The translations under genes and the position numbers were made by a program. A stretch of DNA of 64,000 nt from Candidatus Chlorobium masyuteum. Lineage in GTDB: Bacteria > Bacteroidota > Chlorobiia > Chlorobiales > Chlorobiaceae. Location of the stretch: contig NZ_JAAORA010000002.1 of NCBI RefSeq assembly GCF_011601315.1, positions 1 through 64,000 on the forward strand, given 5' to 3'. The notes beneath the pieces are model-generated. The model ran no database searches. It had not been told where the DNA came from and was given only the letters and a program-made list of their open reading frames with translations. This document shows, piece after piece, positions 44,553 through 53,232 of this stretch; the stretch's first letter is position 1; the number at the start of each line of letters is the position of its first letter.

Positions 44553-44560
44553 GGGTGCCT

Positions 44561-44687
44561 CTATTTATTTGTTCTGCGATTCGATTGCTTCGTTGGGCGG
44601 TGCTCGAAATCCTCATGGACTGCGTGTACACTCCGGTTTCTGCGCTCCGTCCGTCTCGCACTCAAACCGCTCACGACAATAAATAAA
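44561..44687. repeat. Dispersed repeat copy B (about 127 bp, inverted tips)
   Basis: Runs from CTATTTATTTGT to ACAATAAATAAA; the tips are near-inverted copies of each other. The inner 37 nt at 44644-44680 matches 1582-1618 at 33 of 37. It contains GATTGCTTCGTTGGGCGGTG and TCGAAATCCTCATG, phrases I associate with a repeat common in Chlorobi. No convincing reading frame. It looks like a non-autonomous mobile element inserted between nadK and the unknown gene. Confidence 0.65.
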
Positions 44688-44742
44688 GGTACCCGCATAA
44701 AGATCGGTTGCGCCGAATGGATTGAAGGTGAGAAGTGCCCGC

Positions 44743-45600
44743 TCAGAGGCCGAAATTATGCTCGCGTCCCCAGAGCAGTTTGGTCCGCAGGATCTCGCAG
44801 TAATCCCGTTTTTCATTGGCGACGAGATGGACCGGTTCCGGCGATTTTCTTATCGTGACCACTTTGTTGGGGTCAAGCATTCTGACCAGATGGCCGTCGC
44901 AGTTGAGCGGAAACTCCCCGTCAGGAGCATCAACAGAGACTTCGATTATCTTTTCGTCACTGATCACAATCGGCCGGACGGTCAGCATGTGCGGGCATAT
45001 CGGTGTGATGACAAAGACACTCGATTTCGGGGCGATGATCGGTCCTCCGGCAGACATGGAGTAAGCCGTTGAGCCGGTTGACGTAGCAATGATGATGCCA
45101 TCGGCGCGGTAGGAACTGAGCAGCTCACCGTCCAGCTTTATGACAAAAGTCGGAATGCGGGGATAGGCTCCTTTTTCAATCACCACATCATTCAAAGCCC
45201 GTAACTGTTGTACATTCCCGTCGATTGAAAGAGAGGCTTCAAGCTGTGATCGGTTATGGATCGTATAGGTGTTGTTCAGAACCTTTTCTATAGCCGAAAA
45301 CATTTCAGCCTGGGTGAACTCCGTTAAAAACCCGAGATATCCGACATTGATGCCGATAACCGGTTTGGTCATGGCGTAGTGGGATGCGAACAGCAGCGTG
45401 CCATCCCCTCCCAGCGAGATGAATGCATCGCACTGCCGGTTCAGCTCCTCAATCGGCGCTGAGCGGGAGATCTGGAGCTTTTCTGCCGAGAGGGTTTCGA
45501 AAACATACTCCACTCCCCGTTCATCAAGCCACAGGGCCAGTTCGCGGGCAAGATCGAGCGCGTGCTCCCTTGAAACATTGACAACAATCGCAAATTTCAT
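44743..45600 (-). CDS. nadK: NAD kinase
   Basis: A 285-residue kinase: [18 protein letters not shown] near residue 62 (GGDGT motif), [15 protein letters not shown] near 83, and the conserved [20 protein letters not shown] near 175. It phosphorylates NAD to NADP. The start overlaps the tyrA stop by 4 nt, so tyrA-nadK are coupled, with pyrE upstream in the same run. Confidence 0.96.
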   Translation of the reverse strand: MKFAIVVNVSREHALDLARELALWLDERGVEYVFETLSAEKLQISRSAPIEELNRQCDAFISLGGDGTLLFASHYAMTKPVIGINVGYLGFLTEFTQAEMFSAIEKVLNNTYTIHNRSQLEASLSIDGNVQQLRALNDVVIEKGAYPRIPTFVIKLDGELLSSYRADGIIIATSTGSTAYSMSAGGPIIAPKSSVFVITPICPHMLTVRPIVISDEKIIEVSVDAPDGEFPLNCDGHLVRMLDPNKVVTIRKSPEPVHLVANEKRDYCEILRTKLLWGREHNFGL

Positions 45601-46466
45601 GACCGGTTCATCTCTTTAAGGGTTTGATAAAGCCGGTTGGCTTCATCGAAGCGCGATTCAAGCTGTTCAAGGTTGTGAGATCGTACTTCCTGTGACAGGG
45701 CCGTAAGTTCGACGGCAAACCGGTCAAGCTCCGCGGCAATGTTCTCACTGTTGGTTGCAATGATGTCACGCCATATCTGCCATGGGCTTCCTGCAAGCCG
45801 GGCCAGAGTCGCAAAGCCCGGTCCGGTTTTGCTGATCGAATCGCCGCAGTGATTCATCAGGAGGGTCGAGAGCAGTTGGGGCAGATGGCTTGTTTTTGCA
45901 ACCACGAGATCATGTTCTTCAGCGTTCATCGAGAGTGTTGTGCATCCTGCCGACTCAAGCAGTTCAATAAGGAATCGCCCTTTCGGCTCTTCGAGTACGC
46001 CCTTGTCGTCACACAGGATAACGCGCCGGCCATGCAGCAGCGTCTCATGGCTTTCACGATACCCCTGCTGCTCCTTGCCGGCCATCGGGTGCATGCCGAT
46101 AAAGTTCAGCTCAAGTTCCCTGGCTTTACGGGCTATCAGCGACTTTGTACTTGATACATCGCTGACCAGGGTTGAGGGTGGAGCAAGCTGTTTGATCTCC
46201 TCAAGCAGGGCGATGTTGATTTCGACCGGAGCCGAGAGGATGATCAGGTCGGCGCTGTAGAGCAGCGACTTCTCTGCGGTAAACCGGTCAAGACCGAGAG
46301 CTTCAACCGTGGTGCGGTCGGTCTCGGAAAAATTCGGGTCAAACCCCTGAAAAAGGATGTTGCTCTTCCGGGCAAGGGGTGAAAACTTTATTGCCCGCAA
46401 GAGCGACATGCCGATCAACCCGAGACCGATAAACGAGATATTTCTGATAGGTGGCTGCTCGGTCAT
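45597..46466 (-). CDS. tyrA: Prephenate dehydrogenase (TyrA family)
   Basis: A 289-residue dehydrogenase: [20 protein letters not shown] at the N-terminus (Rossmann), [16 protein letters not shown] near 110, and [16 protein letters not shown] near 129 (the HPMAG catalytic region). It produces 4-hydroxyphenylpyruvate or tyrosine precursors. ATG 46466 ([11 protein letters not shown]) lies 4 nt after the pyrE stop; longer in-frame starts would run into pyrE. NAD or NADP and prephenate versus arogenate preference cannot be told. Confidence 0.92.
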   Translation of the reverse strand: MTEQPPIRNISFIGLGLIGMSLLRAIKFSPLARKSNILFQGFDPNFSETDRTTVEALGLDRFTAEKSLLYSADLIILSAPVEINIALLEEIKQLAPPSTLVSDVSSTKSLIARKARELELNFIGMHPMAGKEQQGYRESHETLLHGRRVILCDDKGVLEEPKGRFLIELLESAGCTTLSMNAEEHDLVVAKTSHLPQLLSTLLMNHCGDSISKTGPGFATLARLAGSPWQIWRDIIATNSENIAAELDRFAVELTALSQEVRSHNLEQLESRFDEANRLYQTLKEMNRS

Positions 46467-46470
46467 GCCG

Positions 46471-47052
46471 TTAGTTTTGCTTGTTTGCCCGGCTTCCGGG
46501 GGCATCAATCGGCACATTCTGTTTGCAGAGAGGGCACTCCTCAGGGGTGTAGCTGATCACTTCCATCGAAAGCACTGAAAACTGGTCGTCAGCAAGCCTT
46601 ACGCGGCCATTGCTGCGGTCAACAACCGATCCGACTCCGACCAGCGTTGCTCCGGCCGCTTTGACAAGCGCAATAACCTCGGCGACCGATCCCCCTGTGG
46701 TGATAACATCCTCAATCACCACCACCCGTTCATCCGGTTCAAGCATGAACCCGCGGCGGATTGTCATCACGCCATCCTTGCGTTCAGCGAAAATGGTTTT
46801 TACTCCGAGCTGGCGCCCCACCTCTGTTCCGACCACGATTCCTCCAATAGCCGGGGATATGACGGTTTCGACTCCCTTGCCGCTGAAATTCCCGGCGATC
46901 AGGCTGCAGACCGCTTCGAGGTGTTGCGGGTGCTGCAATACCTTTGCGCACTGAAAATAGGTATTGCTGTGCCGTCCTGAAGTCAGCCTGAAATGACCGT
47001 CAAGCAGAGCCCCGGTTGATTTGAAGGTGTCAAGCAGTGCAGAAGTACTCAT
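46471..47052 (-). CDS. pyrE: Orotate phosphoribosyltransferase
   Basis: A 193-residue PRTase with the PRPP motif [19 protein letters not shown] near residue 110 and [16 protein letters not shown] near 33. It transfers ribose phosphate to orotate in pyrimidine synthesis. The C-terminal [15 protein letters not shown] is a cysteine-containing tail found in the PyrE group that resembles the Bacteroidetes/archaeal type. First gene of pyrE-tyrA-nadK. Confidence 0.94.
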   Translation of the reverse strand: MSTSALLDTFKSTGALLDGHFRLTSGRHSNTYFQCAKVLQHPQHLEAVCSLIAGNFSGKGVETVISPAIGGIVVGTEVGRQLGVKTIFAERKDGVMTIRRGFMLEPDERVVVIEDVITTGGSVAEVIALVKAAGATLVGVGSVVDRSNGRVRLADDQFSVLSMEVISYTPEECPLCKQNVPIDAPGSRANKQN

Positions 47053-47175
47053 GAATGGTAATGGGTAAGAGTGTCGACAAGAGTTCTATGCCCTAAAGAT
47101 AAAGAAGCAGTGCCGAAAAGCTAAATGAAAAACTCCTGCTTTTCCGATCCTTTCGTCAGGATTGGAGCAGAATCT

Positions 47176-47607
47176 CTACCGGTTGCGGGACTCCAGATAC
47201 TCTGTAAGCATTACACATGCGGCGGCGCTGTCGATTCTCCCCTTTTCCTGCCGCACTTTTCTTGATTTACCGGAAGCCGCAAGGATCTTGCGGGCATCTT
47301 TCGATGAGTGGTGTTCATCGACCCGTTCTATCATCAGTTGGGGGAACTCCACGAGCAGCTCTTCTATAAAGCGGTCAATAACTCCGGTCATGGCGTTTGT
47401 TTCGCCGTTTTCGCCCAGTGGATAACCGATGATTACCCTGCCGATCTCGTCACTGCGGAGCATCTCTTCAAGCATTCCGGAAAGTCCAGCCCGATCGACG
47501 GTGCCGACCGGCTGGGCGAAGAGCTGGAGCGGGTCGCTTTTTGCCACACCGATTCGCTTGGTGCCGTAATCGATTGCGATCACTCTTTTTTTAAGAGTAA
47601 AGCTCAT
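47176..47607 (-). CDS. ruvX: RuvX/YqgF-family putative Holliday-junction resolvase
   Basis: A 143-residue RNase H-fold protein: VIAIDYGTKRIGVAKSD at the N-terminus (first catalytic Asp), IGRVIIGYPLGENGE near 57, and the C-terminal VDEHHSSKDARKIL plus GRIDSAAACVMLTEYL (further acidic residues). YqgF proteins act in rRNA 5'-end processing and possibly recombination. Monocistronic, minus strand. Confidence 0.92.
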   Translation of the reverse strand: MSFTLKKRVIAIDYGTKRIGVAKSDPLQLFAQPVGTVDRAGLSGMLEEMLRSDEIGRVIIGYPLGENGETNAMTGVIDRFIEELLVEFPQLMIERVDEHHSSKDARKILAASGKSRKVRQEKGRIDSAAACVMLTEYLESRNR

Positions 47608-47796
47608 GAGCAGAGTGTAGTACGATTGAATAATGGTGATGTATCAATCAAAGATATAACTATGCCGGCTATTTTTTCATAGCGGGCGTACCCGCTTATT
47701 AGCAGGCATACTCCTGACAGCTAAACCTTTTTGCTCTTGCGGGTGTTCCATTCATAAGATCGTTTTGTTAAACAATTCAACAGAAGGGAGGCTCTT

Positions 47797-48417
47797 ATGG
47801 GTGCATGGTCACTATTGCTGATGACCAGCCTGCTGCTTGCAGGCTGTTCGGTGCTGGGCAAGCGGGAATCAGCCGAGCCACCGTTTACGGTGCTGGAGAA
47901 AGAGGGGGAGATCGAAATCAGGCAGTATGGCGGGATGGTTCTGGCTGAAACAGTTGTTGATGGAGGGTACGGCCAGTCAAGCGGTCAGGCCTTCAGTCGC
48001 CTTGCAGGCTATATTTTCGGCAAGAACCGCTCAAAACAGAAACTTTCCATGACTGCTCCCGTGCTGCAGGAGCCTGCTTCGGAGAAACTCTCCATGACCG
48101 CTCCGGTGATGCAGCAGAAGCAGGGGAACTCCTGGGTGATGTCGTTTGTGATGCCTGAAGGATCAACCCTTGCTTCACTTCCCGAGCCTCTTGACCCGTC
48201 CGTAACCTTTCGTGAGGTCGGAGCAAAAAAAGTTGCGGTAATCAGTTATTCAGGACTTCATTCCGAAAGTAATCTCCGGAGCTATGCGGAGAAACTGACG
48301 GTATGGCTTGGGAAGAGAGGGTTCCGGTCACTCTCTGCTCCCAGGGCGGCAAGCTACGATCCTCCATGGACCATTCCGTTCCTTCGCCGCAACGAGGTGC
48401 AGATTGATGTTGAGTAA
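47797..48417 (+). CDS. SOUL-family heme-binding lipoprotein
   Basis: A 206-residue protein of the SOUL/HBP family: [20 protein letters not shown] near residue 31, the repeated [10 protein letters not shown] / [11 protein letters not shown] segment typical of the family (about 85-107), and [20 protein letters not shown] near the end. A lipobox L-A-G-C (Cys about 17) indicates envelope anchoring. Family members bind tetrapyrroles; in a phototroph with large chlorophyll flux this is plausible, but specificity is unknown. AAGGGAG sits 6 nt before the ATG. Confidence 0.88.
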   Translation: MGAWSLLLMTSLLLAGCSVLGKRESAEPPFTVLEKEGEIEIRQYGGMVLAETVVDGGYGQSSGQAFSRLAGYIFGKNRSKQKLSMTAPVLQEPASEKLSMTAPVMQQKQGNSWVMSFVMPEGSTLASLPEPLDPSVTFREVGAKKVAVISYSGLHSESNLRSYAEKLTVWLGKRGFRSLSAPRAASYDPPWTIPFLRRNEVQIDVE

Positions 48418-48500
48418 GGCCGAAGCCGTCATGAGGTTTTTTCCTCGTCTGATTATTATTACCTTTTACAAACTACCGCTCACTTAATCAAACCATCAGT

Positions 48501-48728
48501 ATGAAGCCGCTCTACTATTTTTTAACTGCAACGCTTTCGATACTGCTCTCGATCTACATCTTTATTTTCGGCACAGGGGTTAACCATGAGCTGATTGCTA
48601 TATTTATCGGACTCTGGGCACCGACGATCATCGCTCTCGGTATTTTCAACACCCTGCTCGGTATTCTTGATGAGATGTGCTGTGCGCACAAGAGGATTGA
48701 GGGAAGGCAGACAGGCGACGACCGCTAA
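48501..48728 (+). CDS. Small two-helix membrane protein, unknown
   Basis: A 75-residue protein with two hydrophobic segments (about residues 5-25 and 30-55; YFLTATLSILLSIYIFIFG and IFIGLWAPTIIALGIF) and a charged tail (CCAHKRIEGRQTGDDR). I do not recognise a family. It ends 12 nt before crcB on the same strand, so it is probably the first gene of the crcB-DUF190 operon. No fluoride riboswitch is apparent upstream. Confidence 0.65.
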   Translation: MKPLYYFLTATLSILLSIYIFIFGTGVNHELIAIFIGLWAPTIIALGIFNTLLGILDEMCCAHKRIEGRQTGDDR

Positions 48729-48740
48729 CATAGAAGCGTG

Positions 48741-49124
48741 ATGAAGCACTTTGGAGCAGTTGCGCTGGTGGGTGTTGGCGGGTTTCTCGGCTCTGTGGCC
48801 CGCTACGGGGTGGCGCTGCTCTTTCTTCCGCTTGCTCCGGGCTTTCCCTTTTCAACCTTTGCGGTTAACATGCTCGGCAGTTTTCTTATCGGATTGTTGA
48901 GCGAGCTTGCGGTTTCGACCACCCTGGTCTCTCCTGAAGCACGGCTCTTTATGGTGACCGGCTTCTGCGGAGGCTTTACCACCTTTTCCGCCTATATGTA
49001 TGAGCATGCATCGCTGATGAAGGATGGTCAGCTCTTCTACGCCGGGCTTTACCTTTTCGGCAGTATCGCCGGAGGTCTCATTGCACTTTACTCGGGAATG
49101 CTTTTCGCAAAAATCTGGTCATAA
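48741..49124 (+). CDS. crcB: Fluoride channel CrcB/Fluc
   Basis: A 127-residue four-helix channel subunit: GVGGFLGSVARYGVALLF near residue 9, FAVNMLGSFLIGLLSEL near 40, and GFCGGFTTFSAYMYE near 72, the Fluc signature. Dual-topology homodimers export fluoride. ATG 48741 is used; a GTG directly before it is the alternative. Followed 12 nt later by a DUF190 gene, a known pairing with CrcB. Confidence 0.95.
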   Translation: MKHFGAVALVGVGGFLGSVARYGVALLFLPLAPGFPFSTFAVNMLGSFLIGLLSELAVSTTLVSPEARLFMVTGFCGGFTTFSAYMYEHASLMKDGQLFYAGLYLFGSIAGGLIALYSGMLFAKIWS

Positions 49125-49135
49125 AGGAGTCAATT

Positions 49136-49471
49136 ATGGAATTTCACAGTTCAGAACTGCTGCGCATCTTTGTCGGTGAACAGGTTCGTTTCGGTCACAA
49201 TCCGCTCTATGAAGAGATTGTGCGCGAAGCCCGTCTGCATGGTCTTGCCGGAGCAACGGCGTTGAAAGGTGTGCTCTCCTACGGTCACGACATGCTGATT
49301 AAAACCTCCAAAATCATGGAGTTCGGTACCAACCTGCCTATGGTTATCGAAATTGTTGACTTTCCGGAAAAGATAGAGAGCTTTCTTCCGAAGGTCGAAC
49401 AGATGGTGCGCGATGCCTCCGGAAGGGTCATGGTTACCCGCGAGCAGGTGCAATCCGGGATTATTGAATAA
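49136..49471 (+). CDS. DUF190 family protein (CrcB partner)
   Basis: A 111-residue DUF190 protein: LLRIFVGEQVRFGHNPLYEE near residue 8, EARLHGLAGATALKGVLSYG near 31, and LPMVIEIVDFPEKIESFL near 67. Its PII-like fold suggests nucleotide or ion sensing; function unproven, but genomic linkage with crcB in many bacteria implies a part in fluoride handling. Ribosome site AAAGGAG precedes the ATG. Confidence 0.92.
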   Translation: MEFHSSELLRIFVGEQVRFGHNPLYEEIVREARLHGLAGATALKGVLSYGHDMLIKTSKIMEFGTNLPMVIEIVDFPEKIESFLPKVEQMVRDASGRVMVTREQVQSGIIE

Positions 49472-49510
49472 CGAGGCGCAAAACAGCCGGGAGAGACCGA
49501 ATTGCCTGTA

Positions 49511-49548
49511 ACAAAAAAAGGGAAGCCTTGCGGCCTCCCTTTTTTTGT
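49511..49548. terminator. Bidirectional terminator between DUF190 and hemL
   Basis: 17-bp stem with one mismatch and a TTGC loop, flanked by an A-run on the left and a T-run on the right, between two convergent genes. It serves both strands. Confidence 0.9.
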
Positions 49549-49569
49549 TCTTTCTGTTGACGGAGCGGG

Positions 49570-50865
49570 TTACTTCTGGGACTCGACAAGCGCATTGTAG
49601 TTTGCCTTGATGGTCTTTTCCAGATCGGCATCAGTGTGAACCGAGCTGATGAACATCGCCTCAAACTGTGAAGGTGCGGTGTAGATGCCCTGATCAAGCA
49701 GGGAGTGGAAGTACTTGCCGTGCTTTTTGGTGTCGGCCGTGATGGCACTTGCATAGCTTACGACCGGCGTTTCGGTAAAGAAGAGGCAGGACATCGATCC
49801 TACACGGTTCTGCACATAGTTCAGACCGAGTTTCTTCAGGTTGTCGCTGAAGCCGGCTTCAATGATCTGTGCCTTTCTTTCGAGTTCCGGATAGGGATTC
49901 TCTTCCATAAGGATTTTCAGGGTTTCAAGGCCTGCGGTCAGTGCCAGCGGGTTGCCTGAAAGGGTACCTGCCTGATAGACGTCGCCGAGGGGAGCAATAC
50001 GCTCCATAAGCTTGCGCTTGCCACCGAATGCGCCGACAGGAAGGCCTCCGCCGATGATCTTGCCCATGGTGGTGAGATCAGGCGTAACGCCGTAGAGGCT
50101 CTGTGCACCGCCGAGTGCTACACGGAAACCGCACATCACTTCGTCGAAAATCAGTACGATTCCTTCCTGGTCGCAGAGCGTGCGAAGATCAGCAAGGAAG
50201 CCGGGTTTTGCCGGAATAACACCGGTATTGCCTGCCACAGGCTCAATGATGATGGCGGCAATATTGCCCTTGTTCTCGTTAACGAGCAGTTTTACCGACT
50301 CGATATCGTTGTAGGTTGCATTAAGCGTATCCTGCGCCGTGCCTCTGGTGACACCCGGGCTGTCGGGAGCGCCGAGCGTAAGAGCTCCTGAACCTGCCTT
50401 GATGAGGAAGCTGTCGCCGTGACCGTGGTAACACCCTTCAAATTTGATGATTTTATCGCGGCCGGTGTAGCCTCTTGCAAGGCGTACGGCCGACATGGTG
50501 GCTTCGGTTCCGCTGTTGACCATGCGGACCATTTCAAGTGAAGGTACAATCTTGCAGAGGAGCTCGGCAATTTCAATCTCCATCTCGATCGGTGTGCCGA
50601 AGCTGGTGCCGATGTTTTTCAGGGTATATTCAAGTGCAGCCGTGATTCTCGGGTGCATGCTGCCGAGAATGAAGGGGCCCCACGATCCGACATAGTCAAG
50701 ATAGGTGTTACCGTCAACATCGGTCAGGTATGCGCCTGAGCCTTTAGCCATGTAGATCGGTGTTCCGCCAACGGATTTGAATGCCCGTACCGGAGAGTTT
50801 ACGCCGCCGGGAATAAACTTCTTTGCTTTTTCAAAGAGTTCAGCTGATTTGGTTAGTTGAGGCAT
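49570..50865 (-). CDS. hemL: Glutamate-1-semialdehyde 2,1-aminomutase
   Basis: A 431-residue PLP enzyme: KFIPGGVNSPVRAFKSVGG near residue 16, MVNSGTEATMSAVRLARGYTG near 117, LIFDEVMCGFRVALGG near 240, and the PLP-lysine segment GKIIGGGLPVGAFGG near 268. It makes 5-aminolevulinate by the C5 route for heme and bacteriochlorophyll. Monocistronic in this window. Confidence 0.96.
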   Translation of the reverse strand: MPQLTKSAELFEKAKKFIPGGVNSPVRAFKSVGGTPIYMAKGSGAYLTDVDGNTYLDYVGSWGPFILGSMHPRITAALEYTLKNIGTSFGTPIEMEIEIAELLCKIVPSLEMVRMVNSGTEATMSAVRLARGYTGRDKIIKFEGCYHGHGDSFLIKAGSGALTLGAPDSPGVTRGTAQDTLNATYNDIESVKLLVNENKGNIAAIIIEPVAGNTGVIPAKPGFLADLRTLCDQEGIVLIFDEVMCGFRVALGGAQSLYGVTPDLTTMGKIIGGGLPVGAFGGKRKLMERIAPLGDVYQAGTLSGNPLALTAGLETLKILMEENPYPELERKAQIIEAGFSDNLKKLGLNYVQNRVGSMSCLFFTETPVVSYASAITADTKKHGKYFHSLLDQGIYTAPSQFEAMFISSVHTDADLEKTIKANYNALVESQK

Positions 50866-50984
50866 GTTGGACAGATCTGTTTAGGATTGAACAAGAGGTT
50901 ATGCGAGTAATAAAATGACTCTTAAGATAGAAATAGTCCGGCAGATATAAAACCACAAAACCACGGATACCGGCTCGGGATGCA

Positions 50985-51770
50985 CTATTTAACCAGGATT
51001 TGTTCAACGATTGAGATGTTTTTGCGCGACCGGGAGTGTTCCATATGCAGCGCGCAATACTCCTGCAGCAGCGAGCAGAGGGTATCGATATCTTCCGGTG
51101 AAGAGATGAAGGTGTCACCTGCGGGATGGCGGGCGGAGGCAAGGGCCGCCAGTTGTTCGGCGAGGCGCACCGGGATAAGCCGCTTTTTAATGCTGCTCTG
51201 GATGGCGGCTGCAGGCAGGGCAAGCCCGCCGGGGTTCATGACAAAATAGAGCTCCGTCAGCTTCATCTTCCTGATTGCCGTTGTGAGATCCTCTCCGCTG
51301 AAGACACAGTTACTCAGTAAGGGCTGAAATCCCATCAGAGAGACAAGCCGGAGCAGGAACCATGCATGGAGCTGCCGGAAATTGACACGGCTTCGGTAGA
51401 GCTGCTGGAGAGTTCCGGCAAGCAGGGTGAAGAGGGGGAGGTTTTTCTCGTCGCTCTCCGTGCCTGTACGGATAAGATCAATAATCTGGTAGAGCACGGC
51501 AAAGCGCTCCATATCCGGATCGGGAACCATCGGACTTAAAACAAGGTTACCATCACTGACAAGCTGAATATCCCGGCTCTGTTTTTTATAGAGCACCACG
51601 TCAACCACATTTCCGGCACTGAAGAGTCCCGAGAGCCTGTTTTTAGGATTGCGCGCCCCTTTGATGATGACGGAAATTTTACCGAATTCGCGGGTATAGA
51701 GGGCGCAGATCTTCGACTGGTCGCGGTATTTGACCTCCCGAAGTATTACGGCTCTGGTTTTGACGATCAC
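50985..51770 (-). CDS. recO: DNA repair protein RecO
   Basis: A 261-residue RecO: N-terminal OB fold (KTRAVILREVKYRDQSKICALYT, residues 4-25; KISVIIKGARNPKNRL near 30) and a helical C-terminal domain. The zinc-binding cysteines found in some RecO proteins are not evident; only a single SNCVFSGED segment is seen. RecO loads RecA with RecR. Confidence 0.88.
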   Translation of the reverse strand: MIVKTRAVILREVKYRDQSKICALYTREFGKISVIIKGARNPKNRLSGLFSAGNVVDVVLYKKQSRDIQLVSDGNLVLSPMVPDPDMERFAVLYQIIDLIRTGTESDEKNLPLFTLLAGTLQQLYRSRVNFRQLHAWFLLRLVSLMGFQPLLSNCVFSGEDLTTAIRKMKLTELYFVMNPGGLALPAAAIQSSIKKRLIPVRLAEQLAALASARHPAGDTFISSPEDIDTLCSLLQEYCALHMEHSRSRKNISIVEQILVK

Positions 51771-51928
51771 GGCTTCAGCTTTTTTATTTTCGCAATTATC
51801 AGTATATACGTTAGCCCCGCCTGAAAAGGGCGTGAGAACTTTTTTACACGGTTCTATCCCGAAAAAAACGGGAACTTACTTACTCACCATAGTCAGAACA
51901 CGAATAAATCAAGGAGTGAAATTACATT

Positions 51929-52186
51929 ATGCCAACCTATCAATATCGCTGTTCAAGCTGCGGCAATGAACTTGAAATAGTCCAGAAAATGAGTGATGCC
52001 TCGCTGACCATCTGTCCGAAATGCGAAAAGGAGACTTTTGAGCGGGTTATCAGCGCCGATGGCGGATTTGTGCTCAAGGGTTCCGGCTTTTACAAAACCG
52101 ACTATAACGCCAGCAAGCCTGCTCCGGCTCCATCACCCTGCTCTACCGGTTCCTGTTCATCAGGCTCCTGCCCATTGGCAAAATAG
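51929..52186 (+). CDS. FmdB-family small zinc-ribbon protein
   Basis: An 85-residue regulatory-type protein: [19 protein letters not shown] at the start and [15 protein letters not shown] near 32 give the two CxxC pairs of the FmdB zinc ribbon. The C-terminus is a Cys/Ser/Pro-rich tail. Related to FmdB, a putative transcriptional regulator; role unknown in this setting. AAGGAG-type site precedes ATG 51929. Confidence 0.9.
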   Translation: MPTYQYRCSSCGNELEIVQKMSDASLTICPKCEKETFERVISADGGFVLKGSGFYKTDYNASKPAPAPSPCSTGSCSSGSCPLAK

Positions 52187-52219
52187 CATTCATGGCAGCC
52201 TTATTCCCTGAAGATCAGA

Positions 52220-53173
52220 TTATTGAAAAGCCTTCCCCGGAAGGCTTTTCTGTTTTTCTGAAGTAAACGGATTTTCACTCTCCCGCCAGACAAACTTTGA
52301 GAGGTTGATGCTTTTGTCTCCCCTGAACCGCTCGGGGTATTGCTTCCCTTCAACATTGCCGATTACCCGGACCTGCTTCAGTATGCCGTCAGTGAAGAGC
52401 ATCCGTATCACATTGCCGCTTGAGTAGTGGATGCCGTAGGGTTTGCGCTTTTCGTCATAGAGATGATAGAGACTTTCGGCTTCGGTGGTGGCGGTTATGC
52501 CGGTTATTTTTGAGTTGTCGTTCAGCCGGATCACCATTTTTCTGCTTCCAAGCTGGTCGTAAACCTGGGGAGAAAGGGAGAGGGTGTCAAGGGATGCAAA
52601 AAAAGCACCTCCCTGCACCTGCATCTCATCAATATGACGACGCTTTGCCGTTGAAGTTGCCTCCTTGAGATGCAATAGGATAATGTCGCCACTGATCTGC
52701 TTGCGATCATGCCAGGCTATGGCGTCATCGTAAAGCCAGATCTGGCTGGTGCCTTTGTTGACCACTGCTTTACGGGCTTTGGCTGCAAGTGAGCTGTTGA
52801 GCATCCGGCTCCGGACGTTGCCGCTCAGTTCGCCGGTCTCCCTGTCAGGCCAGTAGACACCGCTGTCGCTGTAAATCTCGTAAACGTTGTCGGTAATGTA
52901 AACGTTGCCGGTAAGAACGATCCTGTTTTCTGCTTCGTAATTGGTTGCCCGGTCGCATTTGAGGGTTATGTTGTCGTGCAGGAACTGTACATTGCCAATG
53001 ACCGAACGGAAGCTGCCCCCTTCACTCTCTCCGCCCTCAATGGTATCGGCATGCTCGAGAATAATTTTCTTTTTTTCCGCCCTGAGTGTATTATGGTGCA
53101 GAACCGGAAGCACGACTGTTTGCGCAAGCATGATGCTGGCGAACAATATGCTGACCGGAATAAATTTTCGCAT
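52220..53173 (-). CDS. OstA/LptA-like periplasmic protein (LPS export)
   Basis: A 317-residue exported protein: signal segment residues 4-30, then an OstA-type beta-jellyroll with repeated GNVxF/GNVYITD-like turns: SVIGNVQFLHDNITLKCDRATNYEAENRIVLTGNVYI from about residue 57 (shown in part as GNVQFLHDNITLKCD and RIVLTGNVYITDN). Such repeats occur in LptA, LptC and the N-terminus of LptD, which form the periplasmic LPS bridge. The C-terminal half continues beta-rich. Convergent with fmdB, and a terminator hairpin overlaps its last codons. Confidence 0.78.
   Translation of the reverse strand: MRKFIPVSILFASIMLAQTVVLPVLHHNTLRAEKKKIILEHADTIEGGESEGGSFRSVIGNVQFLHDNITLKCDRATNYEAENRIVLTGNVYITDNVYEIYSDSGVYWPDRETGELSGNVRSRMLNSSLAAKARKAVVNKGTSQIWLYDDAIAWHDRKQISGDIILLHLKEATSTAKRRHIDEMQVQGGAFFASLDTLSLSPQVYDQLGSRKMVIRLNDNSKITGITATTEAESLYHLYDEKRKPYGIHYSSGNVIRMLFTDGILKQVRVIGNVEGKQYPERFRGDKSINLSKFVWRESENPFTSEKQKSLPGKAFQ
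52225..52250. terminator. Terminator hairpin between fmdB and the OstA-like gene
   Basis: 12-bp perfect inverted repeat GAAAAGCCTTCC / GGAAGGCTTTTC with a 2-nt centre, flanked by A and T runs on both strands. It overlaps the last 10 codons of the OstA-like gene. Confidence 0.8.
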
Positions 53174-53212
53174 GGAGATCTGATGGTTATGTTGTGCCTT
53201 GCTCTCTAATGT

Positions 53213-53226
53213 AACAAAGCTTTGTT
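53213..53226. promoter_or_regulatory. 14-bp perfect palindrome in a divergent promoter region
   Basis: AACAAAGCTTTGTT, 7 nt before the epimerase-like start and 40 nt from the OstA-like start. Possible operator; no other copy noticed. Confidence 0.3.
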
Positions 53227-53232
53227 TTTACT

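Noticed and set aside
48418-48740. Fluoride riboswitch upstream of crcB
   Set aside because: No stretch matches the conserved pseudoknot and loop sequence of that riboswitch.
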